Positions 33,050-42,542 are shown, numbered from the stretch's first letter. The stretch: 64,000 nucleotides of DNA from CAVUFH01 sp963740835 (GCA_963740835.1 CAVUFH010000002.1:930001-994000), one strand, 5' to 3'. The notes: generated from the sequence alone by a model not told the origin. Translations and numbers: made by a program.

Positions 33050-35722
33050 ATGCAGATCGTGGTTGATGGGTCGCCGGTCAGCGTCTCTGATGATGTGACG
33101 GTTTTTCGGGCGTTGCAGGCGGCGGGAATCGATGTTCCTTCGCTGTGTGATGACCCTCGGCTGGCGCCGTTCGGCGAGTGCCGCATGTGTCTCGTGCGTG
33201 TCGACGGACAGCCACAGCCGGTCGCGTCGTGCATGGCGGAGGTTCGTGCCGGGATGGTGATCGAGACGGCGCCCGACGATATCGAAGCTGCACGCGCGGG
33301 GATGTTGGGCATGCTGGCTCGGCACTATCCGCCCGCCGCGGTCCTCGATGCGCCGGACGAGATCTTCCATCGCCTACTTGATCGCTATGGCGTCGTCCCC
33401 ACTGGCGTGGAGGTCCCCGGGTTACGAGATGACTCGCATCCGTGCATCGCGATCGACATGAATCGCTGCATCGATTGCTTTCGATGTGTGCGCATCTGTG
33501 ACGAGGTGCAGGGCCAGTTCGCGTGGCAGATCTCTGGGCGCGGCCCTGATACCCACGTCGTACCGAGCGGCGCAGGAACGCTGTTGGAGAGCCCGTGCGT
33601 GTCGTGCGGCGCGTGTGTCGACTCGTGTCCAACGGGTGCGCTCGAGGACGTGTCGATCATGCAGATGGGTGCGCCAACGCGCTGGACCCGCACGACCTGC
33701 CCCTACTGCGGTGTGGGCTGCGAGCTGCAGGTCGGCACACGCGACGAGCACATCGTCGCCTGTGCACCCGCCGTCGACGCGCCGGTGAATCGGGGCCATC
33801 TGTGCGTGAAGGGCCATTACGCACATGGGTTCGTACACGCCTCCGATCGCGTGACCGCGCCGATGATCCGCGACACCGCCGGCTGGCGCACAGTGACGTG
33901 GGACGACGCGATCCACACCGTCGCGCAGCGCTTTCGCGAACTCGGCGACCGATTCGGTCCGGACGCCTTCGGAGTCCTCGCATCCGCACGTGCGACGAAC
34001 GAAGACAACTACGTCTTGCAGAAGTTCGCGCGAGCGGTATTGCGGACGAACAATGTGGACGGGTGCGCGCGGGTGTGCCATTCGCCGAGCGCCGCGGCGC
34101 TGGCCGCGATCTTCGGGACCGGCGCGGCGACCAACTCGTTCGATGACATCGAAGCGGCGAGCACGATTCTCGTCTGTGGCGCGAACCCGACCGAGAACCA
34201 TCCGATCGTCGGCGCTCGCATCAAACAGGCCGCTCGCCGAGGCGCGGCGTTGATCGTCATCGACCCGCGACGCATCGAGCTCGCCGAGTACGCCACGGTC
34301 CATATCCGGCCTCGGCCGGGAACGAACGTGCTCGTGCTCAACGCCATGAGCGCGACCATCATCGAAGAAGGCCTCTTCGACGAGGCATTCGTGCGCGAGC
34401 GGGTCGGCGGACTCGACGAGTTCGCTCGGCACCTTGCCAACTACACGCCGGAGTTCGTCGCCGAGCGGTGTGGCGTCGACGCGGGCGAACTTCGGACTGC
34501 GGCTCGTCTGTACGCGACGCGCCGGCCTTCGATGTCGTTCCACGGGCTAGGAATCACCGAACACACCCAGGGCACCGACGGCGTCACCTGCATCGCGAAC
34601 CTCGCGTTGCTGACCGGCAACATCGGACGTGCCGGCAGTGGCGTCAATCCGCTGCGGGGGCAGAACAACGTGCAGGGATCCGCGCACATGGGATGCGAGC
34701 CCCACCATCTCACCGGATACGCGCCACTCACCGACGCCGCCCGCTTCGAGGCCGTTTGGGGCACCTCGATTCCGCGTACTGATGGGCTCGATGCGATGGA
34801 GATACTCGACGCTGCAGTCACGGGAGCGATACGCGGGCTGTGGGTCGTCGGCTGGGACATCCTGCAGACCCAACCGAACCTGACCGTCACCGACTCGGCC
34901 CTGGCTGGCCTCGACACGCTCGTGGTGCAGGACCTCTTCTGCAACGAAACCGCGCGAGCCCACGCGACGATCTTCCTTCCGGCGTGCTCCACGTTCGAGA
35001 AAGACGGCACGTTCATGAACGGAGAGCGACGCGTCCAGCGCGTGCGCCGTGCGCTCGAACCGATCGCCGACACGAAGCCCGATTGGGAGATCACATGCCT
35101 CATCGCCCGAGCGATGGGCCACAGCGACGGCTTCGACTACGCAAACCCGAACCGAATCTGGGACGAGATCCGACAGGTCTGGCCGGCCGGTGCGGGCATG
35201 AGCTACGAGCGTCTCGACGCCCCCGGCGGCCTGCAATGGCCGTGCCCCACCAACGAACACCCCGGCACCCGCATCCTGCACACCTCCGAGTTCGGCGCGC
35301 TCGGACCCAAGGCCACGGTGCGCCGCATCGGATACCGACCGACAACCGAACAAACCGACAACGAATACGAGTACCTCCTCGTGACAGGTCGCACCCTCCA
35401 CCAGTTCAACTCCGGCACCATGACGCGTCGCTCCGTAACCCAAGCCCTGCACCCCACCGACGTCCTCGAGATCTCACCGATCGACGCCGCCGCTCTCGGC
35501 ATCGACGAAGCCGGCACCCTGCGCATCACCAGCCGATACGGCACGGCTATACTCGCAGCCCACATCACCAGCCGCGCGACGCCTGGCGAGGTATTCACCA
35601 CCTTCAGCGACCCGGCCAGCGAGGTGAATCGCCTCACCGGATCGCAGCGCGACTCCACTACCAACACGCCCGAATACAAGATCACCGCCGTCCACCTTCA
35701 GGCGCTCGATAACGACGCATAG
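33050..35722 (+). CDS. Formate dehydrogenase alpha subunit with NuoG-like N-terminal Fe-S domains
   Basis: The 890-residue molybdopterin/tungstopterin enzyme has these parts in order: a 2Fe-2S ferredoxin domain (Cys 33, 44, 47, 61); a NuoG-like Cys-rich region with CIDCFRCVRIC near 141; a ferredoxin motif CVSCGACVDSCP near 183; the catalytic-domain cluster CPYCGVGC near 217; the cofactor ligand in ARVCHSPS near 343 (Cys in place of selenocysteine); GITEHTQGTDGV and the RGQNNVQG loop; and a C-terminal molybdopterin-binding barrel. It oxidises formate to CO2 or the reverse. ATG 33050 is chosen because upstream codons show no family similarity. No fdhB, diaphorase subunits, fdhD or cofactor genes are present here, so electron partners must be elsewhere. 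Confidence 0.92.
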   Translation: MQIVVDGSPVSVSDDVTVFRALQAAGIDVPSLCDDPRLAPFGECRMCLVRVDGQPQPVASCMAEVRAGMVIETAPDDIEAARAGMLGMLARHYPPAAVLDAPDEIFHRLLDRYGVVPTGVEVPGLRDDSHPCIAIDMNRCIDCFRCVRICDEVQGQFAWQISGRGPDTHVVPSGAGTLLESPCVSCGACVDSCPTGALEDVSIMQMGAPTRWTRTTCPYCGVGCELQVGTRDEHIVACAPAVDAPVNRGHLCVKGHYAHGFVHASDRVTAPMIRDTAGWRTVTWDDAIHTVAQRFRELGDRFGPDAFGVLASARATNEDNYVLQKFARAVLRTNNVDGCARVCHSPSAAALAAIFGTGAATNSFDDIEAASTILVCGANPTENHPIVGARIKQAARRGAALIVIDPRRIELAEYATVHIRPRPGTNVLVLNAMSATIIEEGLFDEAFVRERVGGLDEFARHLANYTPEFVAERCGVDAGELRTAARLYATRRPSMSFHGLGITEHTQGTDGVTCIANLALLTGNIGRAGSGVNPLRGQNNVQGSAHMGCEPHHLTGYAPLTDAARFEAVWGTSIPRTDGLDAMEILDAAVTGAIRGLWVVGWDILQTQPNLTVTDSALAGLDTLVVQDLFCNETARAHATIFLPACSTFEKDGTFMNGERRVQRVRRALEPIADTKPDWEITCLIARAMGHSDGFDYANPNRIWDEIRQVWPAGAGMSYERLDAPGGLQWPCPTNEHPGTRILHTSEFGALGPKATVRRIGYRPTTEQTDNEYEYLLVTGRTLHQFNSGTMTRRSVTQALHPTDVLEISPIDAAALGIDEAGTLRITSRYGTAILAAHITSRATPGEVFTTFSDPASEVNRLTGSQRDSTTNTPEYKITAVHLQALDNDA

Positions 35723-36238
35723 GCACGCACGGTGCTCGTCATGGTGGCAACACGCCCAGCGGCGCAGACCTCGACGGCACCCGTTCCCGACCCAACCGAA
35801 CTGACGCGACCCCGAACACCCCCCTGGACCGGCATCCGGCGATCCCAAGAGTGTCGATCAGGAACGCTCGCGCACACGAGCAACACCGAGCTGAGTGGCG
35901 CTCTTGACGCGCACAGACCTGCCGCTATGCGCTCGCCGAGCAAGCGCGCGATCGGGCAATCGGTGCGCGGGGCGCGACACGACGCCGCGACACCCTCGCG
36001 ACGGCTACTCACACAACAACCTGCGCGTTATGGCGCGTCTGCGATCGGCACTTTCGGGCCACGGTTGGGCGCTGGGAGGGAGTACGCGTTCGCGGTCTCG
36101 CTTCCGTCGTCTCGTGAGGCAGCAACGACCAAGACCTTTCGAGGTGCGGTCCATCCGATGAGTTTCCCGGCGCGCACTCGTCCAACTGATCGTGAGTGCC
36201 CGCACGGGGCGCCGGGGCTGCAGCAGGAGGAGTCGACC
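35723..36238. other. 516-bp gap without recognised genes
   Basis: The plus-strand frame stays open leftward of the next gene, but its translation here is Arg/Thr/Pro-rich with no domain similarity, and the gene's real ribosome site lies at 36225-36231. No hairpin or repeat stood out. Confidence 0.5.
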
Positions 36239-37060
36239 GTGAACTCGATGGCACGCCGGATGTTCGAGCTGGTCGAGCCGATTGGTGTCATCCCCTACTC
36301 AGCCGACGAACCGAACGAGGCGATGTTCGCCCTGGGGTTCACCAACTACTGGGACACCTACTTCGCCGGACGGGCGGCGCCACTGGGTCTCGTACCGGCC
36401 GAGGTGGTCGACGCGCTCTTCTACAACTTCGCTCCCGGCGAGGTGGCCCGCCACATCCCGAAGGTGTGGCGCACCACCACACCCGAAGCGGCGATCGCCG
36501 CTCGTCAGATGGGCTGTGTGAAGGCGTTGCGGCGGATCCTCGGCGATCACGTCGACTCTCCCGCCTTCGCACGCGCCGCTGCACTGCTGCTCAAGGCGGC
36601 GACCAGCGCACCGTACGAGGGCCGGCCCATGTACGCCGCGCTGCGCGCGATCCCGATCCCCGAAGACGTTGTGGCCGGGCTCTTCCATGCAGCTTCCTTG
36701 CTGCGCGAGCACCGTGGCGACGGGCACATCGCCGCCCTGATGATCGAGGGTGTCGGAGGTCTCGAAGCTCACGTCCTCTTCGCCCTCGACATGGGCATGC
36801 CCGCGGAGAACTTCGGACGCATCCACCACCTCCCCGCAGCGCAGCTCGCCACCGTGGTCGACGGGATGCGCGATCGCGACCTGATCGGGGACGACGGTTG
36901 GCTCAGCAAACAGGGTCGCGCCGTCAAGCAACGGGTCGAGGCGCTCACCGACAGCCTCGCGGCGAAGCCCTACGAGAGCCTCGAGCCCGCCGAGCTCGAT
37001 GAGCTCGTCGCCAGTCTCGAGCCGCTCGCCACACTGCTGCTCGCCGCCCAGGACTGGTAG
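36239..37060 (+). CDS. SCO6745-family protein (helical, putative regulatory)
   Basis: The 273-residue protein begins MNSMARRMFELVEPIGVIPYS and continues NEAMFALGFTNYWDTYFAGRAAPLGLVPAEVVDALFYNFAPG, a pattern typical of the actinobacterial SCO6745/SalK-like family. The middle has YEGRPMYAALRAIPIPE. The C-terminal part resembles a winged helix (LPAAQLATVVDGMRDRDLI then DGWLSKQGRAVKQRVEALTD). The family's function is not established. GTG 36239 follows AGGAGGAG by eight bases. Confidence 0.75.
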   Translation: MNSMARRMFELVEPIGVIPYSADEPNEAMFALGFTNYWDTYFAGRAAPLGLVPAEVVDALFYNFAPGEVARHIPKVWRTTTPEAAIAARQMGCVKALRRILGDHVDSPAFARAAALLLKAATSAPYEGRPMYAALRAIPIPEDVVAGLFHAASLLREHRGDGHIAALMIEGVGGLEAHVLFALDMGMPAENFGRIHHLPAAQLATVVDGMRDRDLIGDDGWLSKQGRAVKQRVEALTDSLAAKPYESLEPAELDELVASLEPLATLLLAAQDW

Positions 37061-37169
37061 GCGCAGCTGCGACTGTTCTGTTCGCGACATCCGTCGGAAC
37101 CAATCGAGGTCTTCAGCCTTCGCCACCTCGTGCCCGCGGCGACCGTCCGCAAACGCCGGGACACCGCGC

Positions 37170-37541
37170 TCATTCGATGCCGAAGCTGTTCACCTTTTCG
37201 GGAGACAGTCGGATGAAGGCGTCGCCGAACCCGGGACCCAGGTCCGCACCACCCGTCGTGACTGCTTCTGCGCGACCGCGGATCTCGAGCATGCGCGGAG
37301 TCCATGGGTCGGTCGACACGAGGTCATCCACGACGATCGCGGCCCACGGATTGGCTTGGACGTCTCGGTACTTCTTCGTGGTTGCGACGTGGTGCCCGCC
37401 GATGTCGATGGTGCCGAGATCGGGGTTGTAGCGAAAGGAGGTCGGCACGACGTGCGGCTTGCCGTCGGCGCCGGTGGTTGCGACTCGGCCCAGCAGTTGC
37501 GTCGCGAGGTAGTCGATCTGCGCTGCGGTCAATCCAGTCAT
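37170..37541 (-). CDS. PPOX-class F420-dependent oxidoreductase
   Basis: The 123-residue protein has the split beta-barrel flavin/deazaflavin-binding fold: LLGRVATTGADGKPHVVPTSFRYNPD, IDIGGHHVATTKKYRDVQANPWAAIVVDD, and a terminal SPEKVNSFGIE. Homologues use F420 as cofactor. The fbiC gene in this window supports F420 synthesis in the host. ATG 37541 is preferred to the long upstream extension, which has no similarity. The substrate is unknown. Confidence 0.82.
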   Translation of the reverse strand: MTGLTAAQIDYLATQLLGRVATTGADGKPHVVPTSFRYNPDLGTIDIGGHHVATTKKYRDVQANPWAAIVVDDLVSTDPWTPRMLEIRGRAEAVTTGGADLGPGFGDAFIRLSPEKVNSFGIE

Positions 37542-37756
37542 GCGCTTGCTCCCGGTTGTGCTGACAGGACGACGGTCATGTTGCCAGCGGCGCCCTGGCA
37601 CCGACATCCTCGACATGACCTCGGCCGCGCGGGCGCCCAGAACGCCCCGGTTGATGCGACGGTCAGTTCGGCAAGTTCGTCGCTGATCCGAGCTCGAGAG
37701 TTCGCGACCGGTGGGGTCGTCCGGCGCGAGAACCGTCTGTTCGCCATGTCGAGAAG

Positions 37757-37786
37757 TTGACTCCTGCTCCGTCCCCTGTGTAGATG
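37757..37786 (+). promoter_or_regulatory. Sigma-70-type promoter for the monooxygenase gene
   Basis: TTGACT at 37757-37762 and TAGATG at 37781-37786 are separated by 18 bp, upstream of an AAGGAGAG ribosome site and the ATG at 37823. It is a good match to a housekeeping promoter with a short leader. Confidence 0.5.
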
Positions 37787-37822
37787 CGGCCACTGGGGTC
37801 GCGGTCGAAGAAGGAGAGCACC

Positions 37823-38170
37823 ATGGGTGAGCTACAGGGCATCGCGCGGTTCACGTTTCACGAGGGCAAGGTCGACGAGTTCAAGCGGCTGTCCGCGATC
37901 TGCTTGGAGATCGTGCGGGCCAAGGACACCGGCACGCTGCAGTACGAGACCTACTTCAACGACGACGAGTCGGAGTGCATCGTCCTCGAGCGGTACCGCG
38001 ACTCCCAGGCGCTCATCGAGCACGGTGAGCATCTCGCTCACCTCATGGAGGCGATCATCGCCACGGGCGATGTCCACGGCGAGCTCCTCGGCGAGCCGAG
38101 TGCAGAGCTGAGAGCAAAGTTCGCCGTCGACGGCCCGGTACAGCTCTTCACGCTGTACCAGTCGCTGTAG
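37823..38170 (+). CDS. Antibiotic-biosynthesis-monooxygenase-like protein
   Basis: The 115-residue ABM/quinol monooxygenase-like domain starts MGELQGIARFTFHEGKVDEFKRLSAIC and continues TGTLQYETYFNDDESECIVLERYRDSQALIEHGEHLAHLMEAI. The small dimeric alpha+beta barrel acts on quinones or haem without other cofactors in known members. The substrate here is unknown. A ribosome site AAGGAG lies seven bases before the ATG. Confidence 0.78.
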   Translation: MGELQGIARFTFHEGKVDEFKRLSAICLEIVRAKDTGTLQYETYFNDDESECIVLERYRDSQALIEHGEHLAHLMEAIIATGDVHGELLGEPSAELRAKFAVDGPVQLFTLYQSL

Positions 38171-38320
38171 TCACCGGTCGCCCTCTCGCACGGAATCGCT
38201 CGGAGTCCTGCCCCATCGGTGGCGCGCTGGTGTCATCGGCCGCTGGCGACGCGCTTGTCCCAGAACGCCGGTTCGTCAGCACTTGCGTAGCGGGACAGGA
38301 TGACGACGCGACCGCCGCGT

Positions 38321-39616
38321 TCAATCCAGGTGTCCCACAGGTTCGACGAAGCGACCGCGCAAACCGCCAGCAGGACGGAGCGAGAAGCTGGCATCCTCGG
38401 CGACCTCGCCCGCAATCGCTACATCGCCGATCTTCGCGAGCGCCGGCGTGATCGCGCGGAGTTCGGCGAGCGCCAGGTGCTGTCCGATGCACCCCCGTGG
38501 GCCGAGACCGAACGGGATCAGGTTGCGCGTCTGGGCGCGGCCGAGTTCGTCGTGACGATCGGGATCGAAGCATTCGGGGTCGGGCCAGACTGCCGCGTCG
38601 CGGTGGATCCCGCGCAGATAGATCGTGACCACACCCGGTCGGCGCACTCGGATGCGCGCACCACCGTACGGGAGCGTTACGCGGCCACGGGTCGGTGTCC
38701 GAGTGAGGCCCCATGCCGGCGGTCTGAGTCGGAGCGTCTCGTTTACGAACGAGTCCGTTCGTGCCGGCTCTCGGCGGACCGCGTGCCACGCGGCGGGATA
38801 TCGGGCGGCGTGGACGAGCACCCACGACAACGCGGCCGCCATGGTCTCGTTCCCCGCAAGCAGCAGACCGAGGACGTGACTTCGGATGGCGTCGTGGCCG
38901 AGGGGGCGTCCGCTCGTCGGAGCTGACTGCAGCCGGCCGAGCACGGTGTCGTCGAGGTCACCGTTGCGCGCCACGCGGTCGATGACCGTGTCCACGTAAC
39001 GCTCGAGCGCGTGCCGGTGGTTGCGCATGCGGCGCGCCTCGCTCCCTATGGCGAGTGGCACGCCGGCGGTGATGGCACCGAGCCGGCGTCCGACCCACTC
39101 GACGATGTGTCGCTGATGGTCGGCCAGTTCGTGGGCCTGATGCGCGTCGAGCTGGTCGCCGAGGAACACCCATGCGGCGATCACCAGCGCCAGCTGCCCC
39201 ATGAGGAGCTCGAGATCGACTTCCTCGTCGCGTGCCACTCGGGAAAGTTGTGCGTCGATGATTTCGTCGAGTCCGTCGAGGCGGCTCGCGAGGGCGCGAC
39301 CGCGAAAGGCCGGCGCGACGAGGGGTTGCGTGCGAACCCACGTCTTGTCGGACTGCGTGAAGATGTTCTCCCCGACACCGATTCGGACGGGGAGGCGCAT
39401 GGCTGGTGGGCGCGTCCAGATCTCGCCATCGGTCACGAGCATCGTGCGAGCCAGCTCGGCGTCGGTGACGACGAAGACCGTGGACGGCCCGAACCGCAGA
39501 CCGGCGACCGGACCGAGCGCGGCCGCCTCGTCGAGCCACCGCAGTCGATCTTCGCTGAACGCCCGCAGCGCCTTCAGCAATGACCGATCGATACGGACTA
39601 CCGGGATGTGCGGCAC
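38321..39616 (-). CDS. Cytochrome P450
   Basis: The 431-residue haem monooxygenase shows all P450 signatures: I-helix LLLAGNETM near residue 250, ExxR in NETLRLRPP near 290, and the haem-binding loop FGLGPRGCIGQHLALAE near 385, with the Cys thiolate. A GTG at 39616 with a GGAAGG site is preferred over TTG at 39634, which lies in the operator palindrome. It is divergent from a TetR gene, so the pair likely forms a ligand-controlled detoxification or catabolic unit. The substrate cannot be read from sequence. No ferredoxin is adjacent. Confidence 0.93.
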   Translation of the reverse strand: MPHIPVVRIDRSLLKALRAFSEDRLRWLDEAAALGPVAGLRFGPSTVFVVTDAELARTMLVTDGEIWTRPPAMRLPVRIGVGENIFTQSDKTWVRTQPLVAPAFRGRALASRLDGLDEIIDAQLSRVARDEEVDLELLMGQLALVIAAWVFLGDQLDAHQAHELADHQRHIVEWVGRRLGAITAGVPLAIGSEARRMRNHRHALERYVDTVIDRVARNGDLDDTVLGRLQSAPTSGRPLGHDAIRSHVLGLLLAGNETMAAALSWVLVHAARYPAAWHAVRREPARTDSFVNETLRLRPPAWGLTRTPTRGRVTLPYGGARIRVRRPGVVTIYLRGIHRDAAVWPDPECFDPDRHDELGRAQTRNLIPFGLGPRGCIGQHLALAELRAITPALAKIGDVAIAGEVAEDASFSLRPAGGLRGRFVEPVGHLD

Positions 39617-39631
39617 TGCGGACCTTCCCGC

Positions 39632-39651
39632 CAAAGCAAGTACTTTCTTTG
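39632..39651. promoter_or_regulatory. Near-perfect 20-bp palindromic operator between P450 and TetR genes
   Basis: CAAAGCAAGTACTTTCTTTG matches its own reverse complement at 18 of 20 positions, centred on GTAC. It ends one base before the TACCCT -10 box of the TetR gene and begins 16 bp before the P450 start. A TetR dimer here would control both divergent genes. Confidence 0.75.
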
Positions 39652-39657
39652 TACCCT
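39652..39657 (+). promoter_or_regulatory. Leaderless-type -10 box of the TetR gene
   Basis: TACCCT ends six bases before the ATG at 39664 and touches the operator palindrome, so repressor binding would block this promoter (autoregulation). Confidence 0.5.
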
Positions 39658-39663
39658 GCCCCT

Positions 39664-40284
39664 ATGGCCGAAGCAACCCGAGACCGCATCCTCACCGAGG
39701 CGACCCGGCTCTTCGCCACCCAGGGCATCAAGGCCACGACCATCGCCCAAATCGAAGAAGCCGTTGGACTCCGCCGAGGATCAGGTGGCGTGCACCGCTA
39801 CTTCGCCACCAAGGACGAACTGGTCCGCGGTGTGCTCGACGTCCAGCTCGCTCGCGCTTCCGAGGTCCGGTCCGAGGCCGCCGCTTGGGACCGGCCGACG
39901 CCCGACCAGGTTCCTGGCTACCTGGAACGGCTCGGACGCTTCATGCTGAGCCATGCCGACGAGAACCGCGACGTCGCGCTGATCATGCTGCGCGAGGCGC
40001 ACAACCTCCCGCCCGGAGTACTCGAGGAGCACGAAGCCCGAAACCTCGAGCTCGCGTACGCGACGACCGGTGCCGCGATCCGCGCCAGCCAGGCTGCAAC
40101 CGGCGTCCACGACCTCGACGCCGATGCGATCGCGTTCCTCGTGGTCGCACCGCTCGTCTACTACCGGCTGATCGAATGGGCCACCGGCCGGAAGATTCTC
40201 GGCCTCGACGACGACCGCATCATCGCCGCCTGGGTCAACACCTTCTCGCCCGCCTTCACGCGACTCGCCGGCGGCAACTCCTGA
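39664..40284 (+). CDS. TetR-family transcriptional regulator
   Basis: The 206-residue protein has an N-terminal TetR HTH: TRDRILTEATRLFATQGIKATTIAQIEEAVGL, then GGVHRYFATKDELVRGVLDV. The C-terminal ligand domain (about 60-200) is variable, as usual. The divergent P450 and the palindrome between them make the P450 gene its likely target. The 40285-40478 gap after it holds no recognised feature. Confidence 0.9.
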   Translation: MAEATRDRILTEATRLFATQGIKATTIAQIEEAVGLRRGSGGVHRYFATKDELVRGVLDVQLARASEVRSEAAAWDRPTPDQVPGYLERLGRFMLSHADENRDVALIMLREAHNLPPGVLEEHEARNLELAYATTGAAIRASQAATGVHDLDADAIAFLVVAPLVYYRLIEWATGRKILGLDDDRIIAAWVNTFSPAFTRLAGGNS

Positions 40285-40478
40285 TCAGGCACATCGGTCC
40301 GGTCGCACGCCCTTCAACACAACGGGATCGACATGCAACGGTCCCACTGGGCAATCTGAGCGCCGGAACTGCGCAGGTCGTCTCGTCCTTCATCCCGCGG
40401 GCGTTGCTCTTGGCGGCGTAGTCGGAGCCGCGAACTGAGTCGCGGGAAGGTGACTGGGATGGCGAGGGGAGGCGGACA

Positions 40479-41402
40479 ATGGCTCAACCTGGTCTCATAC
40501 TGGTGACCGGCGCCGGCGGAGGAGCCGGCGGCGTGGGCGTGGGCAACAAGGTTGTGGCGCTACTGCGTCAGCGCGGGCTTGCCGTGCGAGCGATGGCGCA
40601 CCACGACGACGACCGCGCCGATGCATTGCACGCGCTCGGCGCCGACGTCGTCATCGGCGACCTCACGCGGCCGACAGATGTCGCGACGGCTCTCGACTCG
40701 GTCCAACGGATGTTCTTCAGCATGAGCCTGTCGCCGTCCTTCCTCGAGGCCGCCGCCACGGTTGCGACCGTGGCACGTGCCGTCGGACGCTTGGATGCGC
40801 TCATCGCCATCTCCCAGATGACCGTGTCCCAGATGGACGCGCTCAGCACGAGCGAGTCACACCATCAACGGCTGCATTTCTTGTCGGAGCAGGTGCTCAA
40901 CTGGTCCGGGCTTCCCGTCGTGCAGGTTCGCCCGACTGTTTTCTTGGACACCGGGTTGTTCACGACCCTGGCCGCGCGTTCCATTGCCGACAGCGGCACC
41001 ATCCGGCTCCCATTCGGGACCGGTCGCACGTCGCCGATCGCGTCCGACGACGTCGCGCGGGTCGTCGCCACGGTCCTCACCGACCCGGGGCCGTACATCG
41101 GCCGCGCGTTGGAGCTGACCGGCCCCCGATCGCAGGACCTGAACGGGGTCGCCGCGGAATACGCCCGCGCGCTGGGCAGACCGATCTCCTACGTCGACGT
41201 CCCGTGGGAGACGTGGGCCGAGCAAGTGCTCGCACGCGCCAACCTCGGACCGTACGTCGATGAGCACATCGCCACGATGGCCCGACTCCATCGCGAGAAT
41301 CGCTATGACCGCGTGACGGACACGGTCGAGAAAATCACCGGCCGACCCGCGGAGTCCGTCGAGGAGTTCGTCGCGCGGCGAAGCGACCTATTCGCTGAGT
41401 GA
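40479..41402 (+). CDS. NmrA-like NAD(P)-binding protein
   Basis: The 307-residue atypical SDR starts LILVTGAGGGAGGVGVGNKVVALLRQRG, a Rossmann glycine motif with a longer Gly stretch than usual, then LGADVVIGDLTRPTDVATALDSVQRMFF and RPTVFLDTGLF. The classical SDR Tyr-Lys pair is not evident, as expected for NmrA/azoreductase-like members, which either reduce quinones or sense the NADP redox state. GGGAGG at about 40467 is the ribosome site. Confidence 0.82.
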   Translation: MAQPGLILVTGAGGGAGGVGVGNKVVALLRQRGLAVRAMAHHDDDRADALHALGADVVIGDLTRPTDVATALDSVQRMFFSMSLSPSFLEAAATVATVARAVGRLDALIAISQMTVSQMDALSTSESHHQRLHFLSEQVLNWSGLPVVQVRPTVFLDTGLFTTLAARSIADSGTIRLPFGTGRTSPIASDDVARVVATVLTDPGPYIGRALELTGPRSQDLNGVAAEYARALGRPISYVDVPWETWAEQVLARANLGPYVDEHIATMARLHRENRYDRVTDTVEKITGRPAESVEEFVARRSDLFAE

Positions 41403-41502
41403 CACAACCAGGTTGACCTCCGCAACTCATCGAAGCCTGAGCGAGGGGACGCGTTCACGCGTCGATGACGGGACGGGTGGCCGCTGTCGCTGCGACAGAC
41501 GT

Positions 41503-42057
41503 CTATGGGGTACGGCCGATGAACGCCAGCAGCTTGGTCTGGACGTCTGCGTCGTCCGGGACGGGGACGCGCGGCCCGTACTGGCCGCTCTGTCGCAACG
41601 CCTCGTCCATCGGCAGCATGCCTTCGAGCATCGCGGCGCACTTCTCCGAGTCCAGCGTCTCGTCCTGGCCGGTGGCTCGGGCCAGATCCCAGCGATGCAG
41701 GAACACGTCGCTGGTGTAGATCATGTCGGTCGCTTGCCCGAACGACATCCGGCCGATGTGTGGGAAATCGTGCTCGCGGTCGGCGGTGTCCGGGTCGTCG
41801 AGCAGTGCCTGCACCGCGTCGGTCTGGGTGCGCCAGGCGCCGACAGGGTCCTCGTCGACCGACGGACCCGCGGGCAAGGCGATTCCGGCCGTTCCGTCGA
41901 GGAAAGCCGGGAACCACTCGACGAGGTGACGCACGACGTCGCGTGCAACCCAGCCCTCGACTGGCGCCGGCCGATCCCACGCCTCCGGAGCGGTGCCCTC
42001 GACGGTCGCGGTGAACGCACCGGCGATGGCCTGGTGCTCGTCAGCCGGGCCACTCAT
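41503..42057 (-). CDS. TIGR03086/maleylpyruvate-isomerase-like metal-binding protein
   Basis: The 184-residue DinB-like four-helix protein has WVARDVVRHLVEWFPAFLDG near residue 36 and TSDVFLHRWDLARATGQDETLD near 120, with His residues placed as in TIGR03086 and mycothiol-dependent isomerase families. Function in this family is mostly unknown. The ATG overlaps the SRPBCC stop; it is the third gene of an ArsR-led operon. Confidence 0.8.
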   Translation of the reverse strand: MSGPADEHQAIAGAFTATVEGTAPEAWDRPAPVEGWVARDVVRHLVEWFPAFLDGTAGIALPAGPSVDEDPVGAWRTQTDAVQALLDDPDTADREHDFPHIGRMSFGQATDMIYTSDVFLHRWDLARATGQDETLDSEKCAAMLEGMLPMDEALRQSGQYGPRVPVPDDADVQTKLLAFIGRTP

Positions 42058-42542
42058 CGGAGCTCCGCGACGAGCGCGCCGAGCTTGGCGTAGCCCTCGT
42101 CGACGCCGGTTTCCATGCCGGAGGCCAGCCACTCGTCGCGGCCCTCGAAGCTATCCACCAGTGACTGCGCGTGCAGCCGGGTGCGGCCGTCGCCGAGGTC
42201 CTCGAACCGCAGCTTCTCGAGCGCGACGTCGTCGGGCTGACCGTCGAACGTGAACGTCTGCACGATGCTGACGTCACCGACATCGTGGAAGCAACCGTGA
42301 AAGCCGTACTCCACGCCGTCGCGTCGCGCGACGTAACGCCAGCGGCCGCCCGTCGTCGCATCCCAGTCGAGGATCTCGGTTTCCATCCCGTTCGGCCCGA
42401 CCCAACGGGCGAACAACTCGGGATCGGTGTGGGCCCGCATCAGCTCCGCTGGGGTGGCGTCGAAGTCGCGGGTCATGCGGATGATCGGCAGGGTGGGGTC
42501 GGCTTCGATCGAGACCTGGTGGCGGTTGCCGGCGAGGCTCAT
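42054..42542 (-). CDS. SRPBCC (AHSA1-like) domain protein
   Basis: The 162-residue START/AHSA1-type fold has RDFDATPAELMRAHTDPELFARWVGP, the common AHSA1 opening, and a DWDATTGGRWRYVARRDG strand pair. Many members are encoded next to an ArsR repressor, as here, and are thought to bind hydrophobic ligands. It is coupled by ATGA at both ends. Confidence 0.87.
   Translation of the reverse strand: MSLAGNRHQVSIEADPTLPIIRMTRDFDATPAELMRAHTDPELFARWVGPNGMETEILDWDATTGGRWRYVARRDGVEYGFHGCFHDVGDVSIVQTFTFDGQPDDVALEKLRFEDLGDGRTRLHAQSLVDSFEGRDEWLASGMETGVDEGYAKLGALVAELR

Noticed and set aside
35732..36238. N-terminal extension of the SCO6745-like gene
   Set aside because: Arg/Thr/Pro-rich translation without similarity; a strong AGGAGGAG site directs the GTG at 36239.
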